From NCBI GenBank assembly GCA_017613595.1, contig JAGADM010000039.1:1-33440 (forward strand): a stretch of DNA of 33,440 bases, read 5' to 3'. Each line of letters starts with the position of its first letter. Position 1 is the first letter of the stretch. The notes under the pieces are model-generated. The model was given only the letters and a program-made list of their open reading frames with translations, was not told where the DNA came from and did no database searches. Shown here piece after piece: positions 8,525-16,778 of the stretch. A program made the translations under genes and the position numbers. Source of the DNA: Lachnospiraceae bacterium. GTDB lineage: Bacteria; Bacillota_A; Clostridia; Lachnospirales; Lachnospiraceae.

Positions 8525-9976
8525 ATGACAGTTATCCTGGCAGCCGCCGCAATCGCGGTTCTCGGAGTTTCTTTTCTTCTGGCCGGATATGTTATCCTGT
8601 TTCGTCAGGAAAACCCGGACAGAGAACTGCTTCGGGATGCGAAAAAGGGGTATTTGGGCGGAGGCTATCTGCTTTGCCTGTGGAAGAGAAGATTTCTTCG
8701 AAAGGTCCAGCTTCAGAAGCGGGAAGAACAATTCTACCGTGCCATGTATGTGAATGAGAATCCGGCGTTTCGAAGACTGTGCAGGGAATGCAGACAGGGG
8801 CTGGCGGTTTTCGGACTGCTCACGGGATTCGGCGTCGTGATGCTGCTGATGGCGGCTCGAGGCGCATTTTCCGATGTGAAAGTGGAAACATTCCAAAGGC
8901 CCGGGAACGGGACGGAAGTGTATCACCTGAAAGCGGTTTATCAAAACGAAGAGTATGAGATGGACCTGTCCGTTCGGGAGAGAACGCTTACGGAGAGCGA
9001 AATTCGGACGGCTTGGGAAAGTGCTAAGCAGACCTTACCGGATGAGATTCTCGGAAAGAATCCGAGCCTTGATGAGGTGAGTACACGGCTGAACCTGCCG
9101 AAGAAACTGCCCGGGACCAATGCGGACCTGGTATGGATGTCTTCAGACTACCGAATCGTTGACCATGAAGGAAAGGTATATCCTGCGAATGTCCCGTCGG
9201 AAGGGCATGTCGTAACCGTGACCGCACGATTGAAGTACGGAACGGTAACGGAGTTTTTCGATATTCCGATCCGCGTGGTTAAAGAGAACGGAGTGACAGA
9301 CATCGGTGAGATGCTGCAGGAACAACTGGCAAAAAGCGACGCAGACCAGATTTACGAAACAACCATGGAATTGCCGACCGACATGGGGGAATCCCCGATA
9401 GAATTTTATAAAAAGAAGAGCAGAACGCCATGGCTTTTCGCGTGTCTCCTGATTGTGCTTCTCATCGGAATTTCAGCAAAGTGGGTGTCCGAGGAGAAAC
9501 AGATGCGTAAGGAGCGGGAGGATCAGTTACTGCGAGACTATCCTGATCTGGTCAGTAAAATCACACTGTTAATGCAGGCGGGTCTTACCTTAAGATCCGC
9601 CTGGGACAGAATCACGGAAGATTATATTTCTTCCCGTAAGAACGACACGACACGATATGTATATGAAGAAATGCGAAATACAAGAAACCGGCTGAATGCC
9701 GGAGTTCCGGAAGAAACGGCATATGAGGAATTCGGCCGGAACTGCGGAAACATCCGCTATTTAAGATTATCGTCGGTCCTTGTTCAGAACCTGAAGAAAG
9801 GAACCGGCGGGCTGGTACCGCTTCTCAGAAAGGAAGCGGCAGAAGCCTTTGCCGACCGCAGAGAGCGGGTAAAGCAAAGCGGTGAGGAGGCGGGAACGAA
9901 ACTGCTTGTCCCGATGGCCGGTATTCTGGTTCTCATCCTTGCCATTATTATGATTCCGGCTTTTATGAGTTTTTAG
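8525..9976 (+). CDS. tadC: Tad platform protein TadC with large extracytoplasmic insertion
   Basis: A 483-residue membrane protein. TM helices are predicted at about 2-26, 92-112, 302-320 and 460-482. The T2SSF domain occupies about 335-455 (RDYPDLVSKITLLMQAGLTL and LRLSSVLVQNLKKGTGGL). Residues ~113-301 between TM2 and TM3 should lie outside the cell. Part of this (about 182-252) has the look of an atrophied bacterial Ig-like domain: LNLPKKLPG, VWMSSDYRIVDHEGKVYP, HVVTVTARLKYG, then a final FFDIPIRVV strand. TadC proteins of proteobacteria are much smaller and lack such a domain. A GGAGG-type site lies upstream, with a rather long spacer of about 12 nt. A role in contacting the cell wall or pilus exit path is inference only. 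Confidence 0.87.
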   Translation: MTVILAAAAIAVLGVSFLLAGYVILFRQENPDRELLRDAKKGYLGGGYLLCLWKRRFLRKVQLQKREEQFYRAMYVNENPAFRRLCRECRQGLAVFGLLTGFGVVMLLMAARGAFSDVKVETFQRPGNGTEVYHLKAVYQNEEYEMDLSVRERTLTESEIRTAWESAKQTLPDEILGKNPSLDEVSTRLNLPKKLPGTNADLVWMSSDYRIVDHEGKVYPANVPSEGHVVTVTARLKYGTVTEFFDIPIRVVKENGVTDIGEMLQEQLAKSDADQIYETTMELPTDMGESPIEFYKKKSRTPWLFACLLIVLLIGISAKWVSEEKQMRKEREDQLLRDYPDLVSKITLLMQAGLTLRSAWDRITEDYISSRKNDTTRYVYEEMRNTRNRLNAGVPEETAYEEFGRNCGNIRYLRLSSVLVQNLKKGTGGLVPLLRKEAAEAFADRRERVKQSGEEAGTKLLVPMAGILVLILAIIMIPAFMSF

Positions 9977-9994
9977 CCGGGGAAAGGAACAACT

Positions 9995-10192
9995 ATGAAG
10001 AAAAGACTGCAGACGATAAAAGATACTTTTAAAGGGCTTATGGAAGACCAGAGCGGGATCGGTGTGGTTGAGATAATTTTGATCCTGGTGATTGTTATCG
10101 GGCTGGTTCTTATATTCAAAAACGAGATTACGTCCATCATAAACAGTGCGTTTGATTCCATAAAATCGGATTCCGGCGCGATCTTACGATGA
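9995..10192 (+). CDS. flp: Flp-type type IVb pilin
   Basis: A 65-residue pre-pilin, the probable major subunit. It has a charged leader, then DQSG followed by IGVVEIILILVIVIGLVLIF. Cleavage after Gly21 would give a mature N-terminus IGVVE with the conserved Glu at +5, as required by class III prepilin peptidases. A single hydrophobic helix (~24-42) and a short polar tail complete the typical Flp layout. An AAAGGA ribosome site lies upstream. The gene ends in a 4-base overlap (ATGA) with the next gene. It resembles the Flp1-like Firmicute pilins more than proteobacterial Flp, and unlike many Tad loci it follows the ATPase and platform genes instead of leading the operon. Confidence 0.92.
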   Translation: MKKRLQTIKDTFKGLMEDQSGIGVVEIILILVIVIGLVLIFKNEITSIINSAFDSIKSDSGAILR

Positions 10193-12429
10193 AAAAACGC
10201 TTAAACGGAACGGTCACGGTGCTTTTCTCCTTTGTCCTCGTGCTCCTGTTGTCGCTTGTTCTGGTCAGTGTGGAATCAGCCAGGCAGCAGGCAGCGGTCG
10301 CAGTGCTTCAGACAGAGGTTTCTCTGGCCATGGATTCGCTGTCCGGCCAGTATTACACGCCGCTATTTGACCGTTACGGTATTTACGGAATATACGGAGA
10401 AGACGCGAAGAAATCACTGACAGAGTATATTAAGGGAAGCGCCGATCCGCTGGCGGATCTGCCGGAGGATTATTCCGGGGACATTTCATCCGGATACGGG
10501 TTCGGATTTTCCGAAACCGGCGTGAGCATCGCCAAACAGCTGCATATGCTTGATCTGGACGGGGATCCGGTCCGGAATCAGATGATTTCCGCAGGCGCGG
10601 TGAACGGGGCGGAGGATCTTGTCGAAGAACTGCTGGAAACGCTTGGGATATTAAAGGAACAGGAAACCGGCATGATTCTTTTCGAGGAGAAGGCTAAGAC
10701 CGAGGAAAAGCTGACGGCAATGGACCTGCTCATCATGAAACTGATTACGGCAATGGACGGTATTCCGACCAATTACGGGGGAATAGTCTGCGATAAGGAC
10801 GGGAAAGTGCAGCCGGAAAGATACTTTGCAAAAACACTGGTCGCGTTCGAGCCGACACGGCAATCGGTGGCGGTGGATTCCTTTGCCATGTTTATGTATC
10901 TCCTTCCGGAGTACAATAACCTCTTAGAGCTGACGGAGTCGCTGCGGGAGGACCGTGAATACTTTGAAGAACATAGTTCCGGTGAAGAGCCAAAGGAATG
11001 GCGGTTCGCGGAGCGAGCAACTATTCGATCGATGCTTGACCGTACCATAAAAAAGAATGAAGAGACGATATCGATATTGAGTCAGCTGATCCTTCTTCAG
11101 GAGGAACTGAAACCGCTGCTTACGGAGTATCGTGAGAAACTGAACGAGGCGGGAGGTCTTCTGTCCGAAGAGTGGAAGGAAGCGCTAGGAGAAAGCATCG
11201 ATACCATGCAGAAATACGCGGGTAAGAATGATTTTTATGATTTTCGGGCGATGCGCCTACGAGTAGAGAAGAACAGCGGTGTTCTAAAGAATGTGCGGGA
11301 TTGCTTCGAAGAGTATTCGGAAAGTACCGCGGACAACTGGCGTGAAATTCTCAGGCGCACGGAAGAGGAAGCAAAGAAGCTTTCTTTCGAAGGGCTCAAT
11401 ATACATTACTCGGGAATGCGTAAGACGATTTCGGTAAAGGAGAGTCTTTGGAACGGGTTCAAAAATATCATACTGCAGGGGCTTACCTCAGGAATACTCG
11501 ATTCTGACGGAACTTCAGCGAAGAAAATGACAGCGTGGCAGCTTCCGTCGAATACTGTGGGACTGGATGCATTTGACTTGTTTGATCTTTCCTTTGACGA
11601 TATCGGGGGAATCGGAGAAACGAATTTCTGGAAAATCATAAGAGATTTTCGGTTCTCTGAAATTGCCGGACTGCTGAGGCAGGGGGCGGAAGAGCTTACG
11701 GAGAAGGTTCTCCTGACAGGGTATACTAAAACAACCTTTGCGGATTTTACAACGGAGATTGTGAATGAAGAGGAAAATGTCCTGGATTACCAGCTTGAGT
11801 ATATTCTTTTCGGAAAGAAGGCCGATCAGGATAATCTTCGCCGTGCTGCTGCAAGCATACTCGGAATACGCCTTCTGCTGAATGTGATCCACACGTTTAC
11901 AAATCCGATGAAGAAGAACCGGGCGATGACAACGGCCATCGAAATCTTCGGCGATTCCTTCCCGTTTTTGATTAAAGCATGCACCTATGTCATTCTGTTT
12001 TCGTGGGGGCTGCAGAATGCCAGGCTTGAGGCGGCGGAAATACTGAAAGGGAAGAGGGTTCCGTTTCTTGTGACGGCATCGACCTTTCAGGTTTCTTATG
12101 AAGAAATTCTTACCATGAACAAAGAAATACGGATGGAGAGAGCAGAGCAATACGAAGATGCAAAAGGGGTAGCCCCGAATTATGGAACGTATCTAACGCT
12201 GTTTCTCCTTCTTTCAAAAGAACGGAATATCGTATTCCGTTCCATGGATCTTATGCAGGAACAGATCCGGCGGACGGACAATCCCGATTTTCGGATGGCG
12301 GATTGTCTGTGCGGACTGGCTGTTACTGTTCGTGCCCGGCTTCCGGGCAAATACACCGACATTCCGATGATCGGTCCCGGAGGATACGACGGTTGTACCG
12401 TGGAAGTATCCGGGACATTCCTATATTAG
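10189..12429 (+). CDS. DUF5702-like Tad-locus membrane protein
   Basis: A 746-residue protein with one N-terminal TM helix (about 9-27) preceded by MKKRLNGTVTV, like a TadE/TadG-type start but without Glu at +5. A long, mostly helical and acidic extracytoplasmic region follows. A weakly hydrophobic segment near 595-610 (FPFLIKACTYVILFSWGLQN) and a conserved-looking C-terminus end the protein, including YLTLFLLLSKERNIVFRSMD. This matches my memory of DUF5702 proteins, which occur in Firmicute Tad loci next to Flp and TadE-like genes. It may be a minor pilus component or surface anchor, in the place of TadG. The start overlaps the pilin stop by ATGA, so the two are probably translated together. 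The function is unproven. Confidence 0.78.
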   Translation: MKKRLNGTVTVLFSFVLVLLLSLVLVSVESARQQAAVAVLQTEVSLAMDSLSGQYYTPLFDRYGIYGIYGEDAKKSLTEYIKGSADPLADLPEDYSGDISSGYGFGFSETGVSIAKQLHMLDLDGDPVRNQMISAGAVNGAEDLVEELLETLGILKEQETGMILFEEKAKTEEKLTAMDLLIMKLITAMDGIPTNYGGIVCDKDGKVQPERYFAKTLVAFEPTRQSVAVDSFAMFMYLLPEYNNLLELTESLREDREYFEEHSSGEEPKEWRFAERATIRSMLDRTIKKNEETISILSQLILLQEELKPLLTEYREKLNEAGGLLSEEWKEALGESIDTMQKYAGKNDFYDFRAMRLRVEKNSGVLKNVRDCFEEYSESTADNWREILRRTEEEAKKLSFEGLNIHYSGMRKTISVKESLWNGFKNIILQGLTSGILDSDGTSAKKMTAWQLPSNTVGLDAFDLFDLSFDDIGGIGETNFWKIIRDFRFSEIAGLLRQGAEELTEKVLLTGYTKTTFADFTTEIVNEEENVLDYQLEYILFGKKADQDNLRRAAASILGIRLLLNVIHTFTNPMKKNRAMTTAIEIFGDSFPFLIKACTYVILFSWGLQNARLEAAEILKGKRVPFLVTASTFQVSYEEILTMNKEIRMERAEQYEDAKGVAPNYGTYLTLFLLLSKERNIVFRSMDLMQEQIRRTDNPDFRMADCLCGLAVTVRARLPGKYTDIPMIGPGGYDGCTVEVSGTFLY

Positions 12430-12459
12430 AGTCTCCTGATTGAACCATCCTGCACGGAT

Positions 12460-12490
12460 GCCCCGGCCCGAAAGGTTTGCGGACCGGGGC
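12460..12490 (+). other. GC-rich hairpin in the 168-bp intra-operon gap
   Basis: GCCCCGGCCC (12460-12469) pairs with GGACCGGGGC (12481-12490), nine of ten positions, across an 11-nt loop. No U-tract follows. A second small stem (CTCCGG 12556-12561 with CCGGAG 12569-12574) lies just before the next gene. This may protect or process the mRNA and so set different levels for the upstream pilus genes and the downstream pseudopilin genes. Confidence 0.45.
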
Positions 12491-12597
12491 GGAACCGGCA
12501 GGAAGGAACGTCACTTGCGATAACCGCTTTGGTTTGGGGCGTAAGCAAACATTCTCTCCGGGACCGGACCGGAGCGGCTATCGGAGGTGACATCGTT

Positions 12598-13437
12598 ATG
12601 CGGAAAAAAGGATCTTTAACAGTTGAGGCGGCACTGGTCGTGCCGGTTTCCTTCCTTGCGGTAATCCTCTTTTTCAACCTGTTTCTGTTCCTTGAGGTAC
12701 AGGTGCGGATGGAGAAAGAACTGGCGGAAATATGCAGGGAATTGATGCCTGTGGGAACGATTCTTTCCAAGGTCACGGAAACGAAAGAGTCCGGAACGGA
12801 GGAGAAGGACGGAGTGGAGCAGCTGCTTCGTCAGCTCGGAACAGAGGGATACCTGACGCTTCGGATCGGACAGCGGCTGAAAGGAGAAAAATGGGTTCGG
12901 CTGATCTCGGGAGGAACAGATGGGATATCCTTCAACGGGTCTTCCATCTATGAGAGCGGGATGGATATACGGATTCTCGCAAGTTATTCTTTCATACCGG
13001 AGAACGGGGTATTCCGCTGGGGCGGGATACCGGTGAAACAGCAGGTTGCGGCAAGAGGGTTCGGCGGTGCGGGCCGTGTCCCAGCAAAACAGAAAGACGA
13101 GGAAGAGGACGGAGATGAAGAATCGGGGGTCTATGTTGCTGACAACGGGACGGTCTTTCATCGGAGTCAGGACTGTACTTATCTAAAGATTACCGTGCGC
13201 CCGGTCAGCGAAGAGCAGCTGCCGAAAGAACGGAATTCTTCGGGCGGAAAATATTATCCATGCGAGTACTGCGGGGATGCACCGGGAAGCGTTTATTATA
13301 TTGCCGAATACGGAGACCGATACCATAAAACGGTTTCCTGCCGGTCCCTTCGGCGGAGCGTGACGGAAATCACGGAAGAGGAAGCACTTGAAAAAGGACT
13401 TCACGCATGCAGCAAATGCGGAGGCGAGTCTGAATGA
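12598..13437 (+). CDS. TadE-like pseudopilin with two C-terminal H-x4-C/CxxC modules
   Basis: A 279-residue protein. The N-terminus MRKKG followed by SLTVEAALVVPVSFL gives a pilin-like site (cleavage after Gly5, Glu at +5) and a single TM helix, as in TadE-family pseudopilins. Residues ~35-165 form a variable body. After an acidic linker (~166-178) come two copies of a small Cys/His module: H188, C193, C222, C225 and H243, C248, C271, C274, each preceded by a short YVADNG/YIAEYGD-like strand. The spacing H-x4-C...C-x2-C suggests metal binding or disulfides. The frame is open 23 codons upstream, but ATG 12598 has GGAGG 11 nt before it and gives the canonical pseudopilin start. The end overlaps the prepilin peptidase gene by ATGA. 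Confidence 0.8.
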   Translation: MRKKGSLTVEAALVVPVSFLAVILFFNLFLFLEVQVRMEKELAEICRELMPVGTILSKVTETKESGTEEKDGVEQLLRQLGTEGYLTLRIGQRLKGEKWVRLISGGTDGISFNGSSIYESGMDIRILASYSFIPENGVFRWGGIPVKQQVAARGFGGAGRVPAKQKDEEEDGDEESGVYVADNGTVFHRSQDCTYLKITVRPVSEEQLPKERNSSGGKYYPCEYCGDAPGSVYYIAEYGDRYHKTVSCRSLRRSVTEITEEEALEKGLHACSKCGGESE

Positions 13438-13868
13438 AAATGGGAGTGATGTACTGGTATATTACCGGAATGACTGTCTGGGGAGCCGTTTCGGATATCC
13501 GCAGGAAAAGTGTGTCTGTCGTTTATCTATTGATTGCAGGAGCAGGAGTTATTCCGATTGCGCTGTGGGAGAAAAACGTCCCGCTTTCGGCGAGAGTTCT
13601 GGGCATTCTGCTCGGAGGAGTATTCTTTCTGGTCAGTTTTCTGACAAAAGAAGCGGTCGGAAGAGGCGACGCAGCAATAATAGCCATTTGCGGGGCGGCC
13701 ATGGGATTTTCCGTAACCGCAATGATGCTGTGTATCGGGCTGCTTTTTTCATCGGTGGTTTCGCTTGCGCTTCTGTGCTTTCGGAAGGCAGGGAGGAAGA
13801 CGCGGATTCCGTTTTACCCGTTCATGGCTTTAGGGGAATTATCCGCGGCCCTTCTGGTGCTGTTCTGA
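13434..13868 (+). CDS. tadV: Prepilin peptidase, A24/CpaA-TadV type
   Basis: A 144-residue membrane-embedded aspartic protease of family A24 that removes the leader of Flp and the pseudopilins. The two catalytic aspartates are visible: D21 in AVSDIRRKSV at the end of the first helix and D79 in the GRGD motif (76-79). About four hydrophobic segments are present. It lacks the N-terminal methylase domain of PilD, as is normal for CpaA/TadV. The start overlaps the preceding gene by 4 bases. Lying between two of its likely substrates fits its role in the locus. Confidence 0.9.
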   Translation: MKMGVMYWYITGMTVWGAVSDIRRKSVSVVYLLIAGAGVIPIALWEKNVPLSARVLGILLGGVFFLVSFLTKEAVGRGDAAIIAICGAAMGFSVTAMMLCIGLLFSSVVSLALLCFRKAGRKTRIPFYPFMALGELSAALLVLF

Positions 13869-13906
13869 GAAAGAGGATGCGGTTTGGTAATGGGAGGAGA
13901 GGAAAC

Positions 13907-14497
13907 ATGGGAAAACATAAGAGGCTGTCGGCATCTTATACCGTTGAAGCCACGTTTATTGTTCCGATTGTGACAATGATCGTTATACTTTTGATCTCGG
14001 AAACACTGTTTTACCGGGACGTTCTTACGGCGGAGCGTGTCGCGATGAGCGCAGCTGAGAACGGGCTGCGCTATACACGGAATGATGCATCTCTCGGGAA
14101 GGCGGATTGGGATTATTCCCATCTTTCCGAAGCGGGTATCGGACGGACGCTGTTGCGGTATAACAAAAGCAGAGACAGGGGGAAGATTGAGGAATTCACA
14201 TCGAAAAAACTGGAGGAATCCCTCTGGTTCGCTGTCGCGGGACCGGTTACGGCCGAGATTGACGGTGATGATGTGAAAGTGTCATTCACACTTTTAGGTG
14301 CGGATGATATTCTCGCGGTATTCCGGCCGTTGAATACCGGCCTGTTTCATCGGGAGATATCGGTTACCGAGTATGGTCATGATGCGCCGGGGACCAACCG
14401 GCTGCTTGTCGCAGCATGGGAAACCGGGAAGAAGACGAAAGGCGTCTCGGAATTTCTGGGAAAACTGGAAACTATGATGGAGAAGGTGTTTAAATGA
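13907..14497 (+). CDS. TadE-like pseudopilin
   Basis: A 196-residue protein beginning MGKHKRLSA, then SYTVEATFIVPIVTMIVILL. Cleavage after Ala9 would put Glu at +5, a plausible class III prepilin site, followed by one TM helix and a soluble body. The same frame stays open 173 codons upstream across the prepilin peptidase gene, but that part is out-of-frame shadow sequence. ATG 13907 has GGGAGGAGAGG upstream and gives a proper pseudopilin N-terminus. Together with the preceding TadE-like protein it would be a minor pilus component. The end overlaps the next gene by ATGA. Confidence 0.82.
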   Translation: MGKHKRLSASYTVEATFIVPIVTMIVILLISETLFYRDVLTAERVAMSAAENGLRYTRNDASLGKADWDYSHLSEAGIGRTLLRYNKSRDRGKIEEFTSKKLEESLWFAVAGPVTAEIDGDDVKVSFTLLGADDILAVFRPLNTGLFHREISVTEYGHDAPGTNRLLVAAWETGKKTKGVSEFLGKLETMMEKVFK

Positions 14498-15237
14498 CGG
14501 GAACATTGCGCAGATATGACGGGAGAACCCGGGAAGGAGAAGTTATGCAGCCGGATGCAAGAGAAATCAATTCCATGGAGGAACGGTATTTATACATCAA
14601 TAATGTTCCTGAGGAGGAAAGTTTTGAAGAAGAGATGCTGCTTTATAATGCCATTCCGGGGATTCTTCGGATGGAAACGGGATGGATGTCCGGAGCCAAA
14701 TACCATCGTTACCGGATTTCGGGACTTACCTGTCTGACGAAGTATCTGTCGGGAAGGAAGATTTCCGGAGCGCAGTTTGAGACGATGATTTTAGGCATTT
14801 TCGCGGAGATACGGGAAGCCAAGGAATACCTTTTGCGTGAAGACGGATTCTGGATATCGCCGGAAAGCATCTATATGGATGAAAAGACAAAGGAAATATT
14901 CCTGTGTTATTATCCTGAGATGCATTGCCCGCTGATTGAGCAGATGCGTTCTTTATCGTCCTGGCTTCTGTCCTTCCTGGATCCGAGTGATGAGAAGGCC
15001 GTGTACAACGGCTATGCGTTCCATGTGCTTTGCCATGGGGATTCCTGCACGTTCCAGTCCATATCGGGGATTCTGGAAGAACGGCCGGCGCTTCCGGAAA
15101 TCAGCGCCATTTTGGAAACCGGGGAGGAGGAAGTGATACCGGAACCGAAGAAGAAACGGCGCGGCGGCCTGTGGGTCGGCAGCAGCCTGATCTTCCTTGC
15201 CTGGATCGGAGCACTCCTTTTCTTTGTCACTCGTTGA
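14494..15237 (+). CDS. DUF6382-like protein with C-terminal TM anchor, no FHA domain
   Basis: A 247-residue, mainly cytoplasmic protein. Residues ~30-170 (RYLYINNVPEEESFEEEMLL, the segment from YHRYRISGL to LTKYLSGRKI, then FWISPESIYMD) resemble the DUF6382 domain found in Firmicute Tad loci, where it is usually fused to an FHA domain. Here a basic stretch (PKKKRRGG) and one TM helix (~225-243) end the protein and no FHA is present. It is the last gene of the pilus operon. Start: ATG 14494 overlaps the upstream stop by ATGA, as elsewhere in this operon; ATG 14545 has a cleaner AAGGAG site and is a real alternative. A regulatory or scaffolding role is inferred from family context only. Confidence 0.68.
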   Translation: MTGTLRRYDGRTREGEVMQPDAREINSMEERYLYINNVPEEESFEEEMLLYNAIPGILRMETGWMSGAKYHRYRISGLTCLTKYLSGRKISGAQFETMILGIFAEIREAKEYLLREDGFWISPESIYMDEKTKEIFLCYYPEMHCPLIEQMRSLSSWLLSFLDPSDEKAVYNGYAFHVLCHGDSCTFQSISGILEERPALPEISAILETGEEEVIPEPKKKRRGGLWVGSSLIFLAWIGALLFFVTR

Positions 15238-15262
15238 ATCTCGGCCTGATATATGATACAAT
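15234..15262 (+). promoter_or_regulatory. Extended -10 promoter of the rhomboid operon
   Basis: TTGAAT (15234-15239), exactly 17 bp, then TACAAT (15257-15262) with a TGn extension (TGA) directly before it. The -35 overlaps the stop codon of the last pilus gene. This should give the rhomboid-CapA genes their own transcription start near 15269 without needing read-through from the Tad operon. Confidence 0.72.
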
Positions 15263-15307
15263 CATTTGTGCGGCGGCCCGTCGGGACCGTCCGTAATGTA
15301 GAGTGAT

Positions 15308-16477
15308 ATGAGGCGGCGGATGGGCGATTCGGTTCAAAAGGATACTTTGGCAGCAAGGCTCGGCAGGTATTTTGCCGGGCGCGGTTTCCAGCGCGTGGAA
15401 ACGCATACGGACACCATGGAAATCTATTATATTCCTTCCGGTGACAGCGTGAACCTGATCTGGATGGTTATGCCGGATGCTGTTGAAGAGATGACTGCGG
15501 AGCAGTACCGGAAGCGGCTTGATACCATTTTCAGGACATTTTCCGCAGGGCCTTATTCCAACATACATACATTGACGCTGTTCTTTACCAAAAATCCCGA
15601 AAAGGCTCGGGAGCTCGGTACGGACACGCCTTTCTGGACCGTGGATGAGTTCTACGGCCGCCTGATCATATATGAGAATCAGATGGAGGATTTCCTCGGT
15701 ATCCGCAGCGTTATCGAACAGAACCTCCACTTTGGCGCGGATATCCGTAATGCTGACGGAATGCAGAAGGCAGGCGTTCTGGAAGCGTCCCGGAAATCCG
15801 TTTCGCAGGGGGCTGTGAAGAAGTCCGGGACTGTCACTTCCTTAGGGGAGTTCCGCAGAAGCATCCGGGCTAAAACATCAGATACGCCGTATATCTCGAT
15901 TGCACTTGTGGCAATCAACGTTTTTGTATTCTTCCTCCAGTCGTTTCACCGCGAACTGCAGATCAACGGCGCCAATTCCTGGATTAAGATTGAAAATAAT
16001 CAGGAGTATTACCGGCTGTTTACCTGTATGTTCCTGCACGGCAGTATTGACCATCTGGTCAACAATATGCTGAGCCTGTTCGTGTTCGGCTCAATTCTTG
16101 AGAAGAATATCGGACACTGGAAGTATATGGTTGCTTATTTTCTGTCCGGCCTTACCGCTAGTGTTGCATCCTGTGCGTATTATAAGATGATGGACCAGCC
16201 GACCGTTTCGGTCGGAGCTTCCGGTGCAATCTTCGGTATTATGGGTGTCTTTCTCATATGGCTCATACTGACGCCCTCGCAGCGGGAGCAGGTTACCCCG
16301 GTACGAATCGGGTTATTCCTGTTTTTAACCTTATACCAGCTCGGAATCTTTCAGGGAATCTCACCTTTTGAGAGCAGCATTGACTATGCGGCGCATGTCG
16401 GCGGATTTGTGTTCGGAACGATATTCGGTCTGATCCTGATGTGGATCCGAAACATCCGCAAACGGCGCAGAATATAG
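15308..16477 (+). CDS. Rhomboid-family intramembrane serine protease
   Basis: A 389-residue protein. The C-terminal ~195 residues form a six-TM rhomboid core: YRLFTCMFLHGSIDHLVNNM (~236-254), the catalytic serine in GASGAIFG (Ser305), and the catalytic histidine in YAAHVGGFVFG (His363). Both active-site residues are present, so it should be active against TM substrates. The N-terminal ~190 residues are soluble and cytoplasmic. They contain an alpha/beta region (YYIPSGDSVNLIWMVMP and NIHTLTLFFTKNP) that I do not recognise as a named domain. The ribosome site is weak; ATG 15320 is an alternative start. It has its own promoter, so a link to the neighbouring pilus genes is possible but not shown. 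Confidence 0.92.
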   Translation: MRRRMGDSVQKDTLAARLGRYFAGRGFQRVETHTDTMEIYYIPSGDSVNLIWMVMPDAVEEMTAEQYRKRLDTIFRTFSAGPYSNIHTLTLFFTKNPEKARELGTDTPFWTVDEFYGRLIIYENQMEDFLGIRSVIEQNLHFGADIRNADGMQKAGVLEASRKSVSQGAVKKSGTVTSLGEFRRSIRAKTSDTPYISIALVAINVFVFFLQSFHRELQINGANSWIKIENNQEYYRLFTCMFLHGSIDHLVNNMLSLFVFGSILEKNIGHWKYMVAYFLSGLTASVASCAYYKMMDQPTVSVGASGAIFGIMGVFLIWLILTPSQREQVTPVRIGLFLFLTLYQLGIFQGISPFESSIDYAAHVGGFVFGTIFGLILMWIRNIRKRRRI

Positions 16478-16495
16478 AAGGGACGGGATATAGAT

Positions 16496-16762
16496 ATGTT
16501 TCGCATGTGGTGTAAGATGTGGAAGGATGCCCGTCTCATAAAGCATACTACGATCTGCAATGACACGGAGGTCAACCGGACGAGGAAGATCTTCGATGCG
16601 GTTGATAAACTGTGCGGTGAGTGGGATCTGGCCCGGCCGATCTGGCTGGATGCCAATGTAAAAGAGTTTAAGAAGCACTCCAGAACGCGCTTCGGACAGG
16701 ATTGTTTTGCCGAGACGATCGACTTTGATTATCTGGAGATTCAGGTGATCGAAGAGGATTAG
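16496..16762 (+). CDS. Small conserved-looking protein of unknown function (88 aa)
   Basis: An 88-residue soluble protein with no TM helix or signal peptide. Notable features are a basic N-terminal segment (MWKDARLIKHTTI), a middle KIFDAVDKLCGEWDLARPIW, and a C-terminus ending in DFDYLEIQVIEED. I recall similar short proteins in Lachnospiraceae genomes but no characterised family. It starts 18 bp after the rhomboid stop with a GGGACGGGA purine stretch upstream, and is followed 16 bp later by another small gene, so it is part of the rhomboid operon. Function unknown. Confidence 0.72.
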   Translation: MFRMWCKMWKDARLIKHTTICNDTEVNRTRKIFDAVDKLCGEWDLARPIWLDANVKEFKKHSRTRFGQDCFAETIDFDYLEIQVIEED

Positions 16763-16778
16763 TTTCGAAGGAGGATGT

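Noticed and set aside
13388..13906. In-frame extension upstream of the second TadE-like gene
   Set aside because: Runs through the prepilin peptidase in another frame, is Arg/Ser/Cys-rich with no domain, and a proper ribosome site and pseudopilin start occur at 13907.
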